This document shows positions 6,484-12,812 of a stretch of DNA of 12,812 bases, piece after piece. Both the position numbers and the translations under genes were made by a program. The notes under the pieces were generated by a model. The model saw nothing but the letters and a program-made list of their open reading frames with translations. It had not been told where the DNA came from and did no database searches. Position 1 is the stretch's first letter; each line of letters opens with the position of its first letter. Source of the DNA: Flavobacterium psychrophilum (GTDB taxonomy: Bacteria > Bacteroidota > Bacteroidia > Flavobacteriales > Flavobacteriaceae); NCBI GenBank assembly GCA_945869365.1, contig CAMBOW010000060.1, positions 1 through 12,812 on the forward strand. Direction: 5' to 3'.

Positions 6484-6491
6484 TCCCTTTT
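6484..6491 (-). promoter_or_regulatory. Shine-Dalgarno-like site deciding the acyltransferase start
   Basis: Read on the minus strand this is AAAAGGGA. It lies 6 nt before ATG 6477 and directly abuts ATG 6483, favouring the former. Such sites are uncommon in this phylum, so it helps choose the start but is not proof. Confidence 0.45.
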
Positions 6492-6541
6492 GTCGGTTAC
6501 AAATGAACAAAAATTTTATGAATTTGTGCTCTTTTTACTGC

Positions 6542-7309
6542 TTAAATGCCAAAGACGGCCATAGAATTGGCTGTGGTAATTTGGGCAATTTCATCAACGG
6601 TAAGCCCATAAATTTCAGCCAACTTTTGGGCCACCAAAATGACATAAGCGCTTTCGTTTCGTTTGCCTCGATGAGGCGCAGGAGCCAAGTAGGGCGCGTC
6701 GGTTTCGAGAACCAAATGGTTCAATGGGATTTCGTGTAAAAATTGGTCAATCTTGCCGTTTTTGAAGGTGGCCACTCCCCCAATTCCCAATTTCATGTTG
6801 TAGGAGATGGCTTGCAAGGCCTGTGCTTTGGTGCCGGTAAAACAATGAAAAATGCCAAACAAATCGGGCCCTTTCTCCAATTCCAATACATCAAAAATTT
6901 CATCAAAGGCATCGCGGCAATGGATCACGATGGGAAGTTTGTGCTTTTTGGCCCACTGAATCTGGGTGCGAAAAGCTATTTTTTGTTCTTCGATATGGGT
7001 TTTGTCCCAATATAAATCTATGCCAATTTCGCCAATGGCATAGAATTTTCGATCATTCAATTGACGTTCCACATGTGCCAATTCGTCTTCGTAATTGTCT
7101 TTTACATAAGTGGGATGCAAGCCCGTCATCAAAAAAACGTGTTCGGGATACAGCGCCTCCAACTCATACATGGCTTGGGTGCAGCTCGAATCTATGGCCG
7201 GCACAAAAAATCGACTCACGCCAGCAGCCAAGGCGCGCTGCATCATCTCAGCCTGATCGGTCTGAAATTCTTCGCTGTATAAATGGGTATGGGTGTCGGT
7301 CAATACCAT
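6542..7309 (-). CDS. tatD: TatD family metal-dependent hydrolase (DNase)
   Basis: A 255-residue TIM-barrel metallohydrolase of the amidohydrolase superfamily; TatD enzymes are 3'-5' exonucleases or deoxyribonucleases linked to DNA repair. All metal ligands are present: H7 and H9 (TDTHTHL), E94 (AIGEIGID), H130 (VIHCRDA), H155 (FHCFTG) and D204 (ETDAPYL). The conserved PHRGKRNE segment follows at 212-219. The length is normal for the family and there is no signal peptide. The ATG at 7309 places the THTH motif at the very start, as in homologues. The upstream transporter ends 22 nt before it and the acyltransferase begins 64 nt after its stop, consistent with one operon. The symbol tatD is used for the family; it could be a paralogue such as ycfH. 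Confidence 0.92.
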   Translation of the reverse strand: MVLTDTHTHLYSEEFQTDQAEMMQRALAAGVSRFFVPAIDSSCTQAMYELEALYPEHVFLMTGLHPTYVKDNYEDELAHVERQLNDRKFYAIGEIGIDLYWDKTHIEEQKIAFRTQIQWAKKHKLPIVIHCRDAFDEIFDVLELEKGPDLFGIFHCFTGTKAQALQAISYNMKLGIGGVATFKNGKIDQFLHEIPLNHLVLETDAPYLAPAPHRGKRNESAYVILVAQKLAEIYGLTVDEIAQITTANSMAVFGI

Positions 7310-7331
7310 AAATTTTTGAGGATGTACTAAA

Positions 7332-8582
7332 TTATTCGTTCAGGTCTTTTGCAGTTGCTTGTAAATTTTGTCGGTGTTTGCGCAAAGTAAAATAGGCAAT
7401 ACTAGCACTCAATAACATGATGCAACTCGCCAAAATAAAAGGCGCTCCGGGCAATAAAAAAGGGGCTTCTTTGTGTGTGAAAAAGTAAAAGGTTGACGAC
7501 ATTAGCGGTGGACCTACAATGGCTGAAGCGCTCATTAAACTTGACATCGTGCCTTGTATTTCGCCTTGTTCATTGGCGGGAACTTGCCCCGAAATAATGG
7601 CTTGCATAGCTGGTCCTGCAATTCCGCCCAAGCAATAGGGAATCAAAAAGGTAAACATCATCCAACTTTGTGTAGCCAAGGCAAACAAGCCCATGCCTAC
7701 ACTATAGAGGAACATGCCGATATACACACTTTTTTCATTTCCTAATCTGGGACTGGTAAATCGAATGAGTCCACCTTGTACCAGGCCAACAAGTAATCCA
7801 ATAATGCCCAACGAATAGCCCACCATTTTTTCGTCCCAATGAAAGCGGTACATCGTAAAATAACTCCAATTGCTGTGCACGGCGTGCGAAGCCACATACA
7901 ACATAAAAATCGACAGCATCAAACCAATGAGTTGGGGATATTTTTTAAGGTGCATAAACGATCCTATTGGATTGGCGCGCTTCCAATCAAAGGCACGGCG
8001 TTTATCGGGAGATAGGGATTCGGGCAAAATAAAGTACCCGTAAATAAAATTGATGAGGCACAAAACCGCAGCGGCATAAAAGGGCACGCGCGAACCAAAT
8101 TGACCGAGCAATCCACCTATTACCGGCCCAATGATGAATCCAATTCCAAAGGCCGCACCGATCATTCCAAAATTTTTCGCTCGATTTTCGGGGGTGCTCA
8201 CATCGGCAATATAGGCGGAAGCTGTAGTGATGCTTGCGCCAGTTAGGCCTGCGATAATTCGACCTACAAATAACCAGGTTATTGTGGGCGCAAAGGCCAA
8301 CAGCAAATAATCTAAGGAAAATGTGAACAAAGAAATGAGTAAGATGGGGCGTCTGCCAAAGCGATCGCTTAAATTCCCCACCAAGGGCGCACAAATAAAC
8401 TGGGTAATGGCATAGGCAAACGTGAGCCATCCGCCTATCTTGGCTGCCTCGCTAATGTCTCCGTTTATGAGTTCTTTGATGAGTTTGGGAATCACCGGAA
8501 TGATGATGCCCCAACCCGTGATGTCAATGATGAGCGTGATGAATATGAATCCAATGGCCGCTTGTTTTTTACTTTGTTTCAT
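7332..8582 (-). CDS. TetA-family MFS transporter (drug/H+ antiporter type)
   Basis: A 416-residue, 12-segment major facilitator protein strongly resembling class A tetracycline efflux pumps. Segment 1 reads [17 protein letters not shown], with D20 where TetA has its essential TM1 aspartate. Motif A is [11 protein letters not shown] (69-79). [10 protein letters not shown] (107-116) carries the motif B arginine. The antiporter motif C lies at 142-160 ([16 protein letters not shown]). Further TetA-like pieces are [18 protein letters not shown] and QGEIQGT. The TM9 aspartate of TetA is not seen, Y293 occupying the expected place. The ATG at 8582 is chosen because the frame extension to GTG 8606 enters the upstream terminator. 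It heads the cluster with tatD 22 nt downstream. The substrate is unknown; chromosomal relatives in Bacteroidota need not confer tetracycline resistance. Confidence 0.87.
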   Translation of the reverse strand: MKQSKKQAAIGFIFITLIIDITGWGIIIPVIPKLIKELINGDISEAAKIGGWLTFAYAITQFICAPLVGNLSDRFGRRPILLISLFTFSLDYLLLAFAPTITWLFVGRIIAGLTGASITTASAYIADVSTPENRAKNFGMIGAAFGIGFIIGPVIGGLLGQFGSRVPFYAAAVLCLINFIYGYFILPESLSPDKRRAFDWKRANPIGSFMHLKKYPQLIGLMLSIFMLYVASHAVHSNWSYFTMYRFHWDEKMVGYSLGIIGLLVGLVQGGLIRFTSPRLGNEKSVYIGMFLYSVGMGLFALATQSWMMFTFLIPYCLGGIAGPAMQAIISGQVPANEQGEIQGTMSSLMSASAIVGPPLMSSTFYFFTHKEAPFLLPGAPFILASCIMLLSASIAYFTLRKHRQNLQATAKDLNE

Positions 8583-8604
8583 AAAGGTAATGCTGAACAA
8601 GTAC

Positions 8605-8637
8605 ACAAAAAATCCCGCGTGAATTTCATGCGGGATT
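8605..8637 (-). terminator. Rho-independent terminator of odhB
   Basis: Read on the minus strand, AATCCCGC pairs with GCGGGATT, extended inward by ATGAA/TTCAC-type pairs including one G-U, to a stem of about 12 bp. A TTTTTTG tract follows. It lies 23 nt after the odhB stop and ends about 23 nt before the transporter ATG. It therefore separates the odhAB transcript from the transporter cluster. Confidence 0.88.
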
Positions 8638-8659
8638 TATATATATCAATTTCAATAAA

Positions 8660-9874
8660 TTAAAGTTCCAAGGCTTTTTTGGCATCGCCATTCATCAGTA
8701 ATTCCAATGGATTTTCTAAGGCCTCTTTTACAGCAACCAAGAACCCAACGGATTCTCTTCCGTCAATGATGCGGTGATCATAGGAAAGTGCTACATACAT
8801 CATCGGGTGAATTTCTACTTTTCCGTTTACGGCAATGGGACGTTCAATGATGTTGTGCATGCCTAAAATTCCTGATTGTGGCGGGTTGATAATGGGTGTG
8901 GACAACATGCTACCAAACACACCCCCATTTGAGATGGTAAAGGTTCCTCCGGTCATGTCATCTACCGTGATTTGTCCGTCGCGTGCACGAATGGCCAATC
9001 GTTTTATTTCGGCTTCAACGCCTCTAAAGGTTAACTTTTCGGCAGCGCGAACTACAGGAACCATGAGTCCTTTTGGACCCGAAACGGCTACTGAAATATC
9101 ACAAAAATCGTAGGCAATTTTGTCTGAACCGTCGATCATCGAATTTACATCCGGATACAATTGCAGCGCACGCGTTACCGCTTTGGTAAAGAAAGACATA
9201 TAGCCCAATCCTAAACCACCGTGTTTGGCTTTGAACGCGTCTTTGTATTGGTTACGAATCTCGTTGATAGGTGTCATGTTCACTTCGTTAAACGTAGTCA
9301 ACATGGCGGTTTCGTTTTTGGCCGCCACCAATCGTTCGGCTACTTTGCGGCGCAGCATCGATAATTTGGTACGGCTAGATCCGCGTGCTCCTGCGGTAGG
9401 CGTTCCCATAGAAGGTACTGCATTGATAGCGTCTTCTTTGGTAATGCGGCCGTCTTTTCCGGTGCCAAGAACATCAGTGGGTTGCATGTTTTTTTCGTTT
9501 AATATTTTTTTGGCGGCCGGAGAAGGCGCTTGAGTAGCATAGGTAGTGGCAGCAGGAGCGGCAACTTCAACCGCTTTTGGAGCAGCTACCGGTTCGGCGG
9601 CTTTTTCAGCTGGAGCGGCGGCACCACTTGGTTTTGCAGCAGCTGTGTCAATTAAACAAACTACTGCACCCACGGCTACCGCATCGCCTTCTTCGGCTTT
9701 AAGGGTAATAATTCCGCTGGCTTCGGCAGGCAATTCCAAGGTGGCTTTGTCTGAATCTACTTCGGCGATGGCTTGGTCTTTCTCTACATAATCTCCATCT
9801 TTTACTAACCAAGTTGCAATTTCAACTTCTTTAATTGATTCGCCAGGAGAAGGGACTTTCATTTCTAAAATCAT
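8660..9874 (-). CDS. odhB: 2-oxoglutarate dehydrogenase E2, dihydrolipoyllysine succinyltransferase
   Basis: The 404-residue E2 core of the 2-oxoglutarate dehydrogenase complex, which transfers succinyl from E1-bound lipoate to CoA in the TCA cycle. Residues 1-76 are one lipoyl domain, with the lipoylated lysine K43 in [12 protein letters not shown]. Residues 78-112 are a flexible Ala/Pro/Lys linker. Residues 117-152 are the peripheral-subunit-binding domain ([24 protein letters not shown]). The rest is the catalytic domain, ending in SYDHRIIDG with H367 and D371. One lipoyl domain and this length match OdhB/SucB rather than pyruvate dehydrogenase E2. The start [13 protein letters not shown] is conserved in flavobacterial homologues. 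The leader, start codon and first codons are duplicated 113 bp upstream. It follows odhA, with a strong terminator downstream. The symbol sucB is equivalent. Confidence 0.95.
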   Translation of the reverse strand: MILEMKVPSPGESIKEVEIATWLVKDGDYVEKDQAIAEVDSDKATLELPAEASGIITLKAEEGDAVAVGAVVCLIDTAAAKPSGAAAPAEKAAEPVAAPKAVEVAAPAATTYATQAPSPAAKKILNEKNMQPTDVLGTGKDGRITKEDAINAVPSMGTPTAGARGSSRTKLSMLRRKVAERLVAAKNETAMLTTFNEVNMTPINEIRNQYKDAFKAKHGGLGLGYMSFFTKAVTRALQLYPDVNSMIDGSDKIAYDFCDISVAVSGPKGLMVPVVRAAEKLTFRGVEAEIKRLAIRARDGQITVDDMTGGTFTISNGGVFGSMLSTPIINPPQSGILGMHNIIERPIAVNGKVEIHPMMYVALSYDHRIIDGRESVGFLVAVKEALENPLELLMNGDAKKALEL

Positions 9875-9889
9875 AGTTGTATATTTTAG
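9861..9889. repeat. 29-bp direct repeat, copy at the true odhB start
   Basis: Identical over 29 bp to 9974-10002; the identity stops at 9860 and 9890. On the coding strand it covers 15 nt of odhB leader plus ATG and the first 14 coding bases (M-I-L-E and part of codon 5). The repeats enclose 84 bp of unrelated sequence. Confidence 0.95.
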
Positions 9890-9930
9890 TTTTTATTAAT
9901 TTATTATCTGCTGTTTTTAGAATATTGAGC

Positions 9931-9987
9931 TCATACCTGACAGCCACTGGCTGTCCTCCTCTTACTCTCAAATATTTCTAAAATCAT
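9931..9987 (-). CDS. 18-codon decoy leader ORF made from a duplicated odhB start
   Basis: The upstream copy of the repeat carries the odhB start codon in the same local context. Translation from 9987 would give MILEIFESKRRTASGCQV and stop at TGA 9931-9933. The first four residues equal those of OdhB, then the frame departs into the inserted DNA. Its ATG is 32 nt past the odhA stop. Its TGA overlaps another ATG (ATGA at 9934-9931) that opens a five-codon frame. It is probably a by-product of the duplication, but ribosomes should recognise it as well as the real start. No evidence of a functional peptide. Confidence 0.35.
   Translation of the reverse strand: MILEIFESKRRTASGCQV
9939..9955. repeat. 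Perfect hairpin in the odhA-odhB spacer
   Basis: GACAGCC (9939-9945) and GGCTGTC (9949-9955) pair over 7 bp around a 3-base loop. It lies inside the 84 bp enclosed by the 29-bp repeats, near the end of the decoy frame. No T-run follows on either strand, so it is not an obvious terminator. An AGGAGG sequence (minus strand, 9960-9955) abuts it. Confidence 0.7.
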
Positions 9988-10002
9988 AGTTGTATATTTT
10001 AG
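9974..10002. repeat. 29-bp direct repeat, upstream (decoy) copy
   Basis: Exact second copy of 9861-9889, offset by 113 bp. It lies 17 bp downstream of the odhA stop codon and contains the decoy ATG at 9985-9987 with an unchanged leader. Confidence 0.95.
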
Positions 10003-10019
10003 GTTGTATTACTATATTT

Positions 10020-12779
10020 TTATCTAAATAAATTTTTATCAAATACCATTCTGATGGCATCGGTATGTCTACGTCGGTCTCGGGTATGACTTCCTGCTGC
10101 TGGTGCGGCATAGGCTTTAAGCGATGCCAATCGCCAAGGCACCAAATCAAAGTTCATGAGCATAAAGCTGTAGGCACCCATGTTTTTGGGTTCTTCTTGT
10201 GCCCAAGCAAAATCATCGGCGTTGGGATACGAAGCGATCACGGCTTTCAATTGATCAACCGGCAAAGGGAACAATTGCTCGATGCGCACAAAAGCGACGT
10301 CGGTTCGGCCTAATTTTTCGCGTTCGGCAAAGAGATCATAGTAAAATTTACCCGTACAAAAGGCAACCGTTTTTACTTGTTTTTTATCTGTAAAAGTATC
10401 GTCAATTACTTCTTGAAAACTGCCGTTGTATAATTCTTCTTGGGTCGAAACGCATAGCGGGTGACGCAACAAACTTTTGGGTGTAAAAACCACTAAAGGT
10501 TTGCGGTAATTGGTTTTCATTTGGCGACGCAACAAGTGAAACAAGTTGGCCGGTGTGGTGCAATCGGCGACAAACATATTGTGTCGGGCGCACAGCTGTA
10601 AATAGCGTTCCATTCGCGCCGAAGAGTGCTCAGCACCTTGACCTTCGTAGCCGTGTGGCAACAACAATACAATTCCGTTTTGGTTGTTCCATTTGTCTTC
10701 TCCGCACGAAATATATTGGTCAATCATAATTTGGGCACCGTTGGAGAAATCACCAAATTGGGCTTCCCAAATGGTCAAGGTATTGGGCGAAGCCAAGGCA
10801 TAGCCATAGTCAAAGCCCAATACGCCATATTCTGACAAGAACGAATTATAGATATTGAATCGGCCTTTACCTTCTTTGAGTTGTTGCAACAAAATCACTT
10901 CTTCTTCGCTGTCCTCAACTTTTACCACCGCGTGTCGGTGTGAAAACGTTCCGCGCTCCACGTCTTGTCCAGAAATACGCACGTCATAGCCTTCGGCTAA
11001 TAAGGTGCCATATGCCAACGTCTCAGCGGTACCCCAATCAATGGCGTTGGCCTCATACATGGTTTTTCTATCGGCAACAATTTTGGAGATTTTGGAAATA
11101 AATTTTTTATCGGCAGGCAAACTGGACACTTGGTCCAAAATGCTATTCAATTGGTTTTGATCAAATCGAGTATCTACTTTTTGGAGCATCACATCGTCAC
11201 TCACTTGTACATAACCTTGCCATTCGTCTTGCATAAACGGCTTAATGATGGTAAGATCTAGCTGGCGTGACGCTTGCAAGTTTTCGTCCAAGCGGTTTTT
11301 GTATTCCGTTTCAATAGCAGACAAATAGGCTTTGTCTACAATGCCTTCTGCTATTAATTTTTCGGCATACAAATCTCTAGGGTTTTGGTGCTTGGCAATG
11401 AGTTTGTATAAAACCGGTTGAGTAAAACGCGGTTCATCGCCTTCGTTGTGTCCGTATTTGCGGTAGCCCAATAGATCAATGAATACATCGCGGCCAAAAG
11501 TCATGCGGAAATCTAAGGCAAACAACATGGCGTGTACCACCGCTTCGGCATCATCGGCATTCACATGCAATACAGGCGATAATGTTACTTTGGCTACATC
11601 AGTACAATAGGTTGAGGAGCGCGCATCTTGGTAATTGGTGGTAAATCCAACTTGGTTGTTAATCACAATGTGAATGGTTCCGCCGGTTTTGTAGCCGTCA
11701 AGTTGTGCCATTTGCACAATTTCGTACACAATTCCTTGTCCGGCCACTGCGGCATCTCCGTGCACCGCGATGGGCAATACTTTGGAGAAATCGTCTGGGC
11801 AATGGTGGTCTTGTTTGGCACGAGCAATTCCCTCAATTACAGCCCCCACAGTTTCCAAATGCGATGGATTGGGCGCTAAATTGATGTTGATTTTTTTGCC
11901 CGATTGAGTTTGGCGCTCTGAGGTTAATCCCAAGTGGTATTTTACGTCGCCGTCAAAATATTCTTTGTCGTAGTCTTTTCCGTCAAATTCGGAGAAAATG
12001 TCTTGGGTTGATTTGCCAAAAATATTGGCCAATACATTCAGACGGCCACGGTGGGCCATTCCCATCACAAAATGTTCTACGCCTTTGTTGGTTGCAGCTT
12101 CAATTACCGCGTCCAAGGCCGGAATAATCGATTCTCCTCCTTCAAGCGAGAACCGTTTTTGGCCTACGTATTTGGTGTGTAAAAAGTTTTCAAACGAAAC
12201 CGCTTCGTTGAGTTTGCCCAAAATGTGTTTTTTGGCCTCGGTATCAAAATGCGGCAAATTGTCGTTGATGTTTAATCGGTCTTGCATCCATTGAATCACT
12301 TCTGGATTCCGGATGTACATGTACTCCACCCCAATCGATTCGCAGTAAATGCGGTTCAGGTGATCTAAGATTTCTTGGAGCGAACAGGAATTTAATTTTA
12401 ATACTTTGGCGGCATCAAATACGGTTGATAAATCGGCGGATGACAAGCCAAAATTTTCGAGTGCCAAGGTAGGCGTATACACGCGGCGGTCGCGCACCGG
12501 ATTGGTTTTGGTAAACAAATGTCCACGAGTACGGTACCCGTCAATGAGTTTTAGTACGTTAAATTCTTTTTGGATTTTCTCAGAACTAGCGGAGCTGCCT
12601 GCGTAATGAGCCAATTGGTCCCCAAGTTGTTCCTCGTTGTAGGTGGCCATTCCAAAGTCAAAGCCTTGAAAAAAGCTTCGCCAACTGGGTTCTACAGCAT
12701 CGGGACTCTGGGTATATTGTTCGTATAAATCGGCAAAAAATTGCGTGTGTGCAGCATTTAAAAAGGAAAACCTATCCAT
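10020..12779 (-). CDS. odhA: 2-oxoglutarate dehydrogenase E1 (thiamin diphosphate-dependent)
   Basis: A 919-residue E1 that decarboxylates 2-oxoglutarate and passes succinyl to the lipoyl domain of OdhB. The N-terminal segment (residues 8-37, FFADLYEQYTQSPDAVEPSW) is the E2-docking region of OdhA-type E1s. The active-site stretch MAHRGRLN is at 241-248 and NPSHLE at 304-309. The thiamin diphosphate/Mg site runs from GDAAVAGQG (341-349) to NNQVGFTT (374-381). The transketolase-like pyrimidine domain (about 580-780) contains FLSEYGVLGFDYG and HGYEGQGAEHSSAR. The C-terminal domain has TPKSLLRHP and AQEEPKNMGAYSFM. The length is close to E. coli SucA (933). The ATG at 12779 gives the standard N-terminus. 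It is first in the odhA-odhB operon, though only 33 bp of upstream DNA are present and no promoter is recognised. The symbol sucA is equivalent. Confidence 0.97.
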   Translation of the reverse strand: MDRFSFLNAAHTQFFADLYEQYTQSPDAVEPSWRSFFQGFDFGMATYNEEQLGDQLAHYAGSSASSEKIQKEFNVLKLIDGYRTRGHLFTKTNPVRDRRVYTPTLALENFGLSSADLSTVFDAAKVLKLNSCSLQEILDHLNRIYCESIGVEYMYIRNPEVIQWMQDRLNINDNLPHFDTEAKKHILGKLNEAVSFENFLHTKYVGQKRFSLEGGESIIPALDAVIEAATNKGVEHFVMGMAHRGRLNVLANIFGKSTQDIFSEFDGKDYDKEYFDGDVKYHLGLTSERQTQSGKKININLAPNPSHLETVGAVIEGIARAKQDHHCPDDFSKVLPIAVHGDAAVAGQGIVYEIVQMAQLDGYKTGGTIHIVINNQVGFTTNYQDARSSTYCTDVAKVTLSPVLHVNADDAEAVVHAMLFALDFRMTFGRDVFIDLLGYRKYGHNEGDEPRFTQPVLYKLIAKHQNPRDLYAEKLIAEGIVDKAYLSAIETEYKNRLDENLQASRQLDLTIIKPFMQDEWQGYVQVSDDVMLQKVDTRFDQNQLNSILDQVSSLPADKKFISKISKIVADRKTMYEANAIDWGTAETLAYGTLLAEGYDVRISGQDVERGTFSHRHAVVKVEDSEEEVILLQQLKEGKGRFNIYNSFLSEYGVLGFDYGYALASPNTLTIWEAQFGDFSNGAQIMIDQYISCGEDKWNNQNGIVLLLPHGYEGQGAEHSSARMERYLQLCARHNMFVADCTTPANLFHLLRRQMKTNYRKPLVVFTPKSLLRHPLCVSTQEELYNGSFQEVIDDTFTDKKQVKTVAFCTGKFYYDLFAEREKLGRTDVAFVRIEQLFPLPVDQLKAVIASYPNADDFAWAQEEPKNMGAYSFMLMNFDLVPWRLASLKAYAAPAAGSHTRDRRRHTDAIRMVFDKNLFR

Positions 12780-12812
12780 ATCGTATTGCGTATCCTGATT
12801 TGTAAAATAGTC

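Noticed and set aside
6478..6510. TTG start at 6510 or ATG at 6483 for the acyltransferase
   Set aside because: The TTG extension has no support. ATG 6483 directly abuts the AAAAGGGA site, whereas 6477 is spaced 6 nt from it.
8583..8606. GTG start at 8606 for the MFS transporter
   Set aside because: It falls in the T-run of the odhB terminator, and the added residues are not typical of the family.
9546..9791. Alanine-rich + strand frame opposite odhB
   Set aside because: It is the antisense of the repetitive Ala/Pro/Lys linker and lipoyl domain of OdhB; GCN-rich codons read as Ala/Gly/Ser on the other strand.
1..12812. CRISPR arrays, insertion sequences, phage genes or a multi-gene defence system
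   Set aside because: No regularly spaced repeats, no transposase, integrase or phage-like reading frame, and no defence-type domains; nearly all coding DNA is recognisable housekeeping.

Overview
The window looks like chromosomal DNA from a member of the Bacteroidota, most likely Flavobacteriaceae close to Flavobacterium. The RpoN, AsnS, OdhB and OdhA proteins read like the Flavobacterium versions. Start codons mostly lack Shine-Dalgarno sequences, and exported proteins carry short MKK-type signal peptides ending in AQ. This is inferred from protein character; no database search was possible. Most of the window is housekeeping. No complete novel defence, CRISPR or secretion system is visible, and the unusual material is in the intergenic DNA.

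Layout. Positions 1-2356 (+ strand) hold the 3' end of asnS (asparaginyl-tRNA synthetase), rpoN (sigma-54) and a small polytopic membrane protein related to PAP2 phosphatases, probably one transcription unit. A convergent gene (2351-3055, -) encodes an outer-membrane beta-barrel protein of the PorT-like type. Its stop codon shares a palindromic CTATAG with the stop of the PAP2-like gene. Divergent from it, 3149-3865 (+) is an AT-rich gene for an exported protein of unknown function.

Positions 3866-4175 are non-coding and dense in hairpins. They contain a terminator-like hairpin after the unknown gene, a roughly 120-bp imperfect palindrome, and a 13-bp direct repeat of the 3' end of the neighbouring tRNA. 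Next is tRNA-Ser(GGA) (4176-4262, -) with a good rho-independent terminator built into one arm of that palindrome.

Positions 4326-8582 (-) form a compact cluster read leftwards: TetA-family MFS transporter, TatD nuclease, PlsC-like acyltransferase and type I L-asparaginase (the last two overlap). Positions 8660-12779 (-) are the odhA-odhB operon for the E1 and E2 subunits of 2-oxoglutarate dehydrogenase, closed by a strong terminator at 8605-8637. Between odhA and odhB an exact 29-bp direct repeat duplicates the odhB leader, start codon and first codons. This creates an 18-codon decoy reading frame just after odhA and is the most interesting local anomaly.

How the genes relate: odhA and odhB make two parts of one TCA-cycle complex (E3 is not in the window). 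Asparaginase, the acyltransferase, TatD and the transporter are functionally unrelated but apparently co-transcribed. AsnS and AnsA both act on asparagine metabolism but lie on opposite strands and are not obviously linked.
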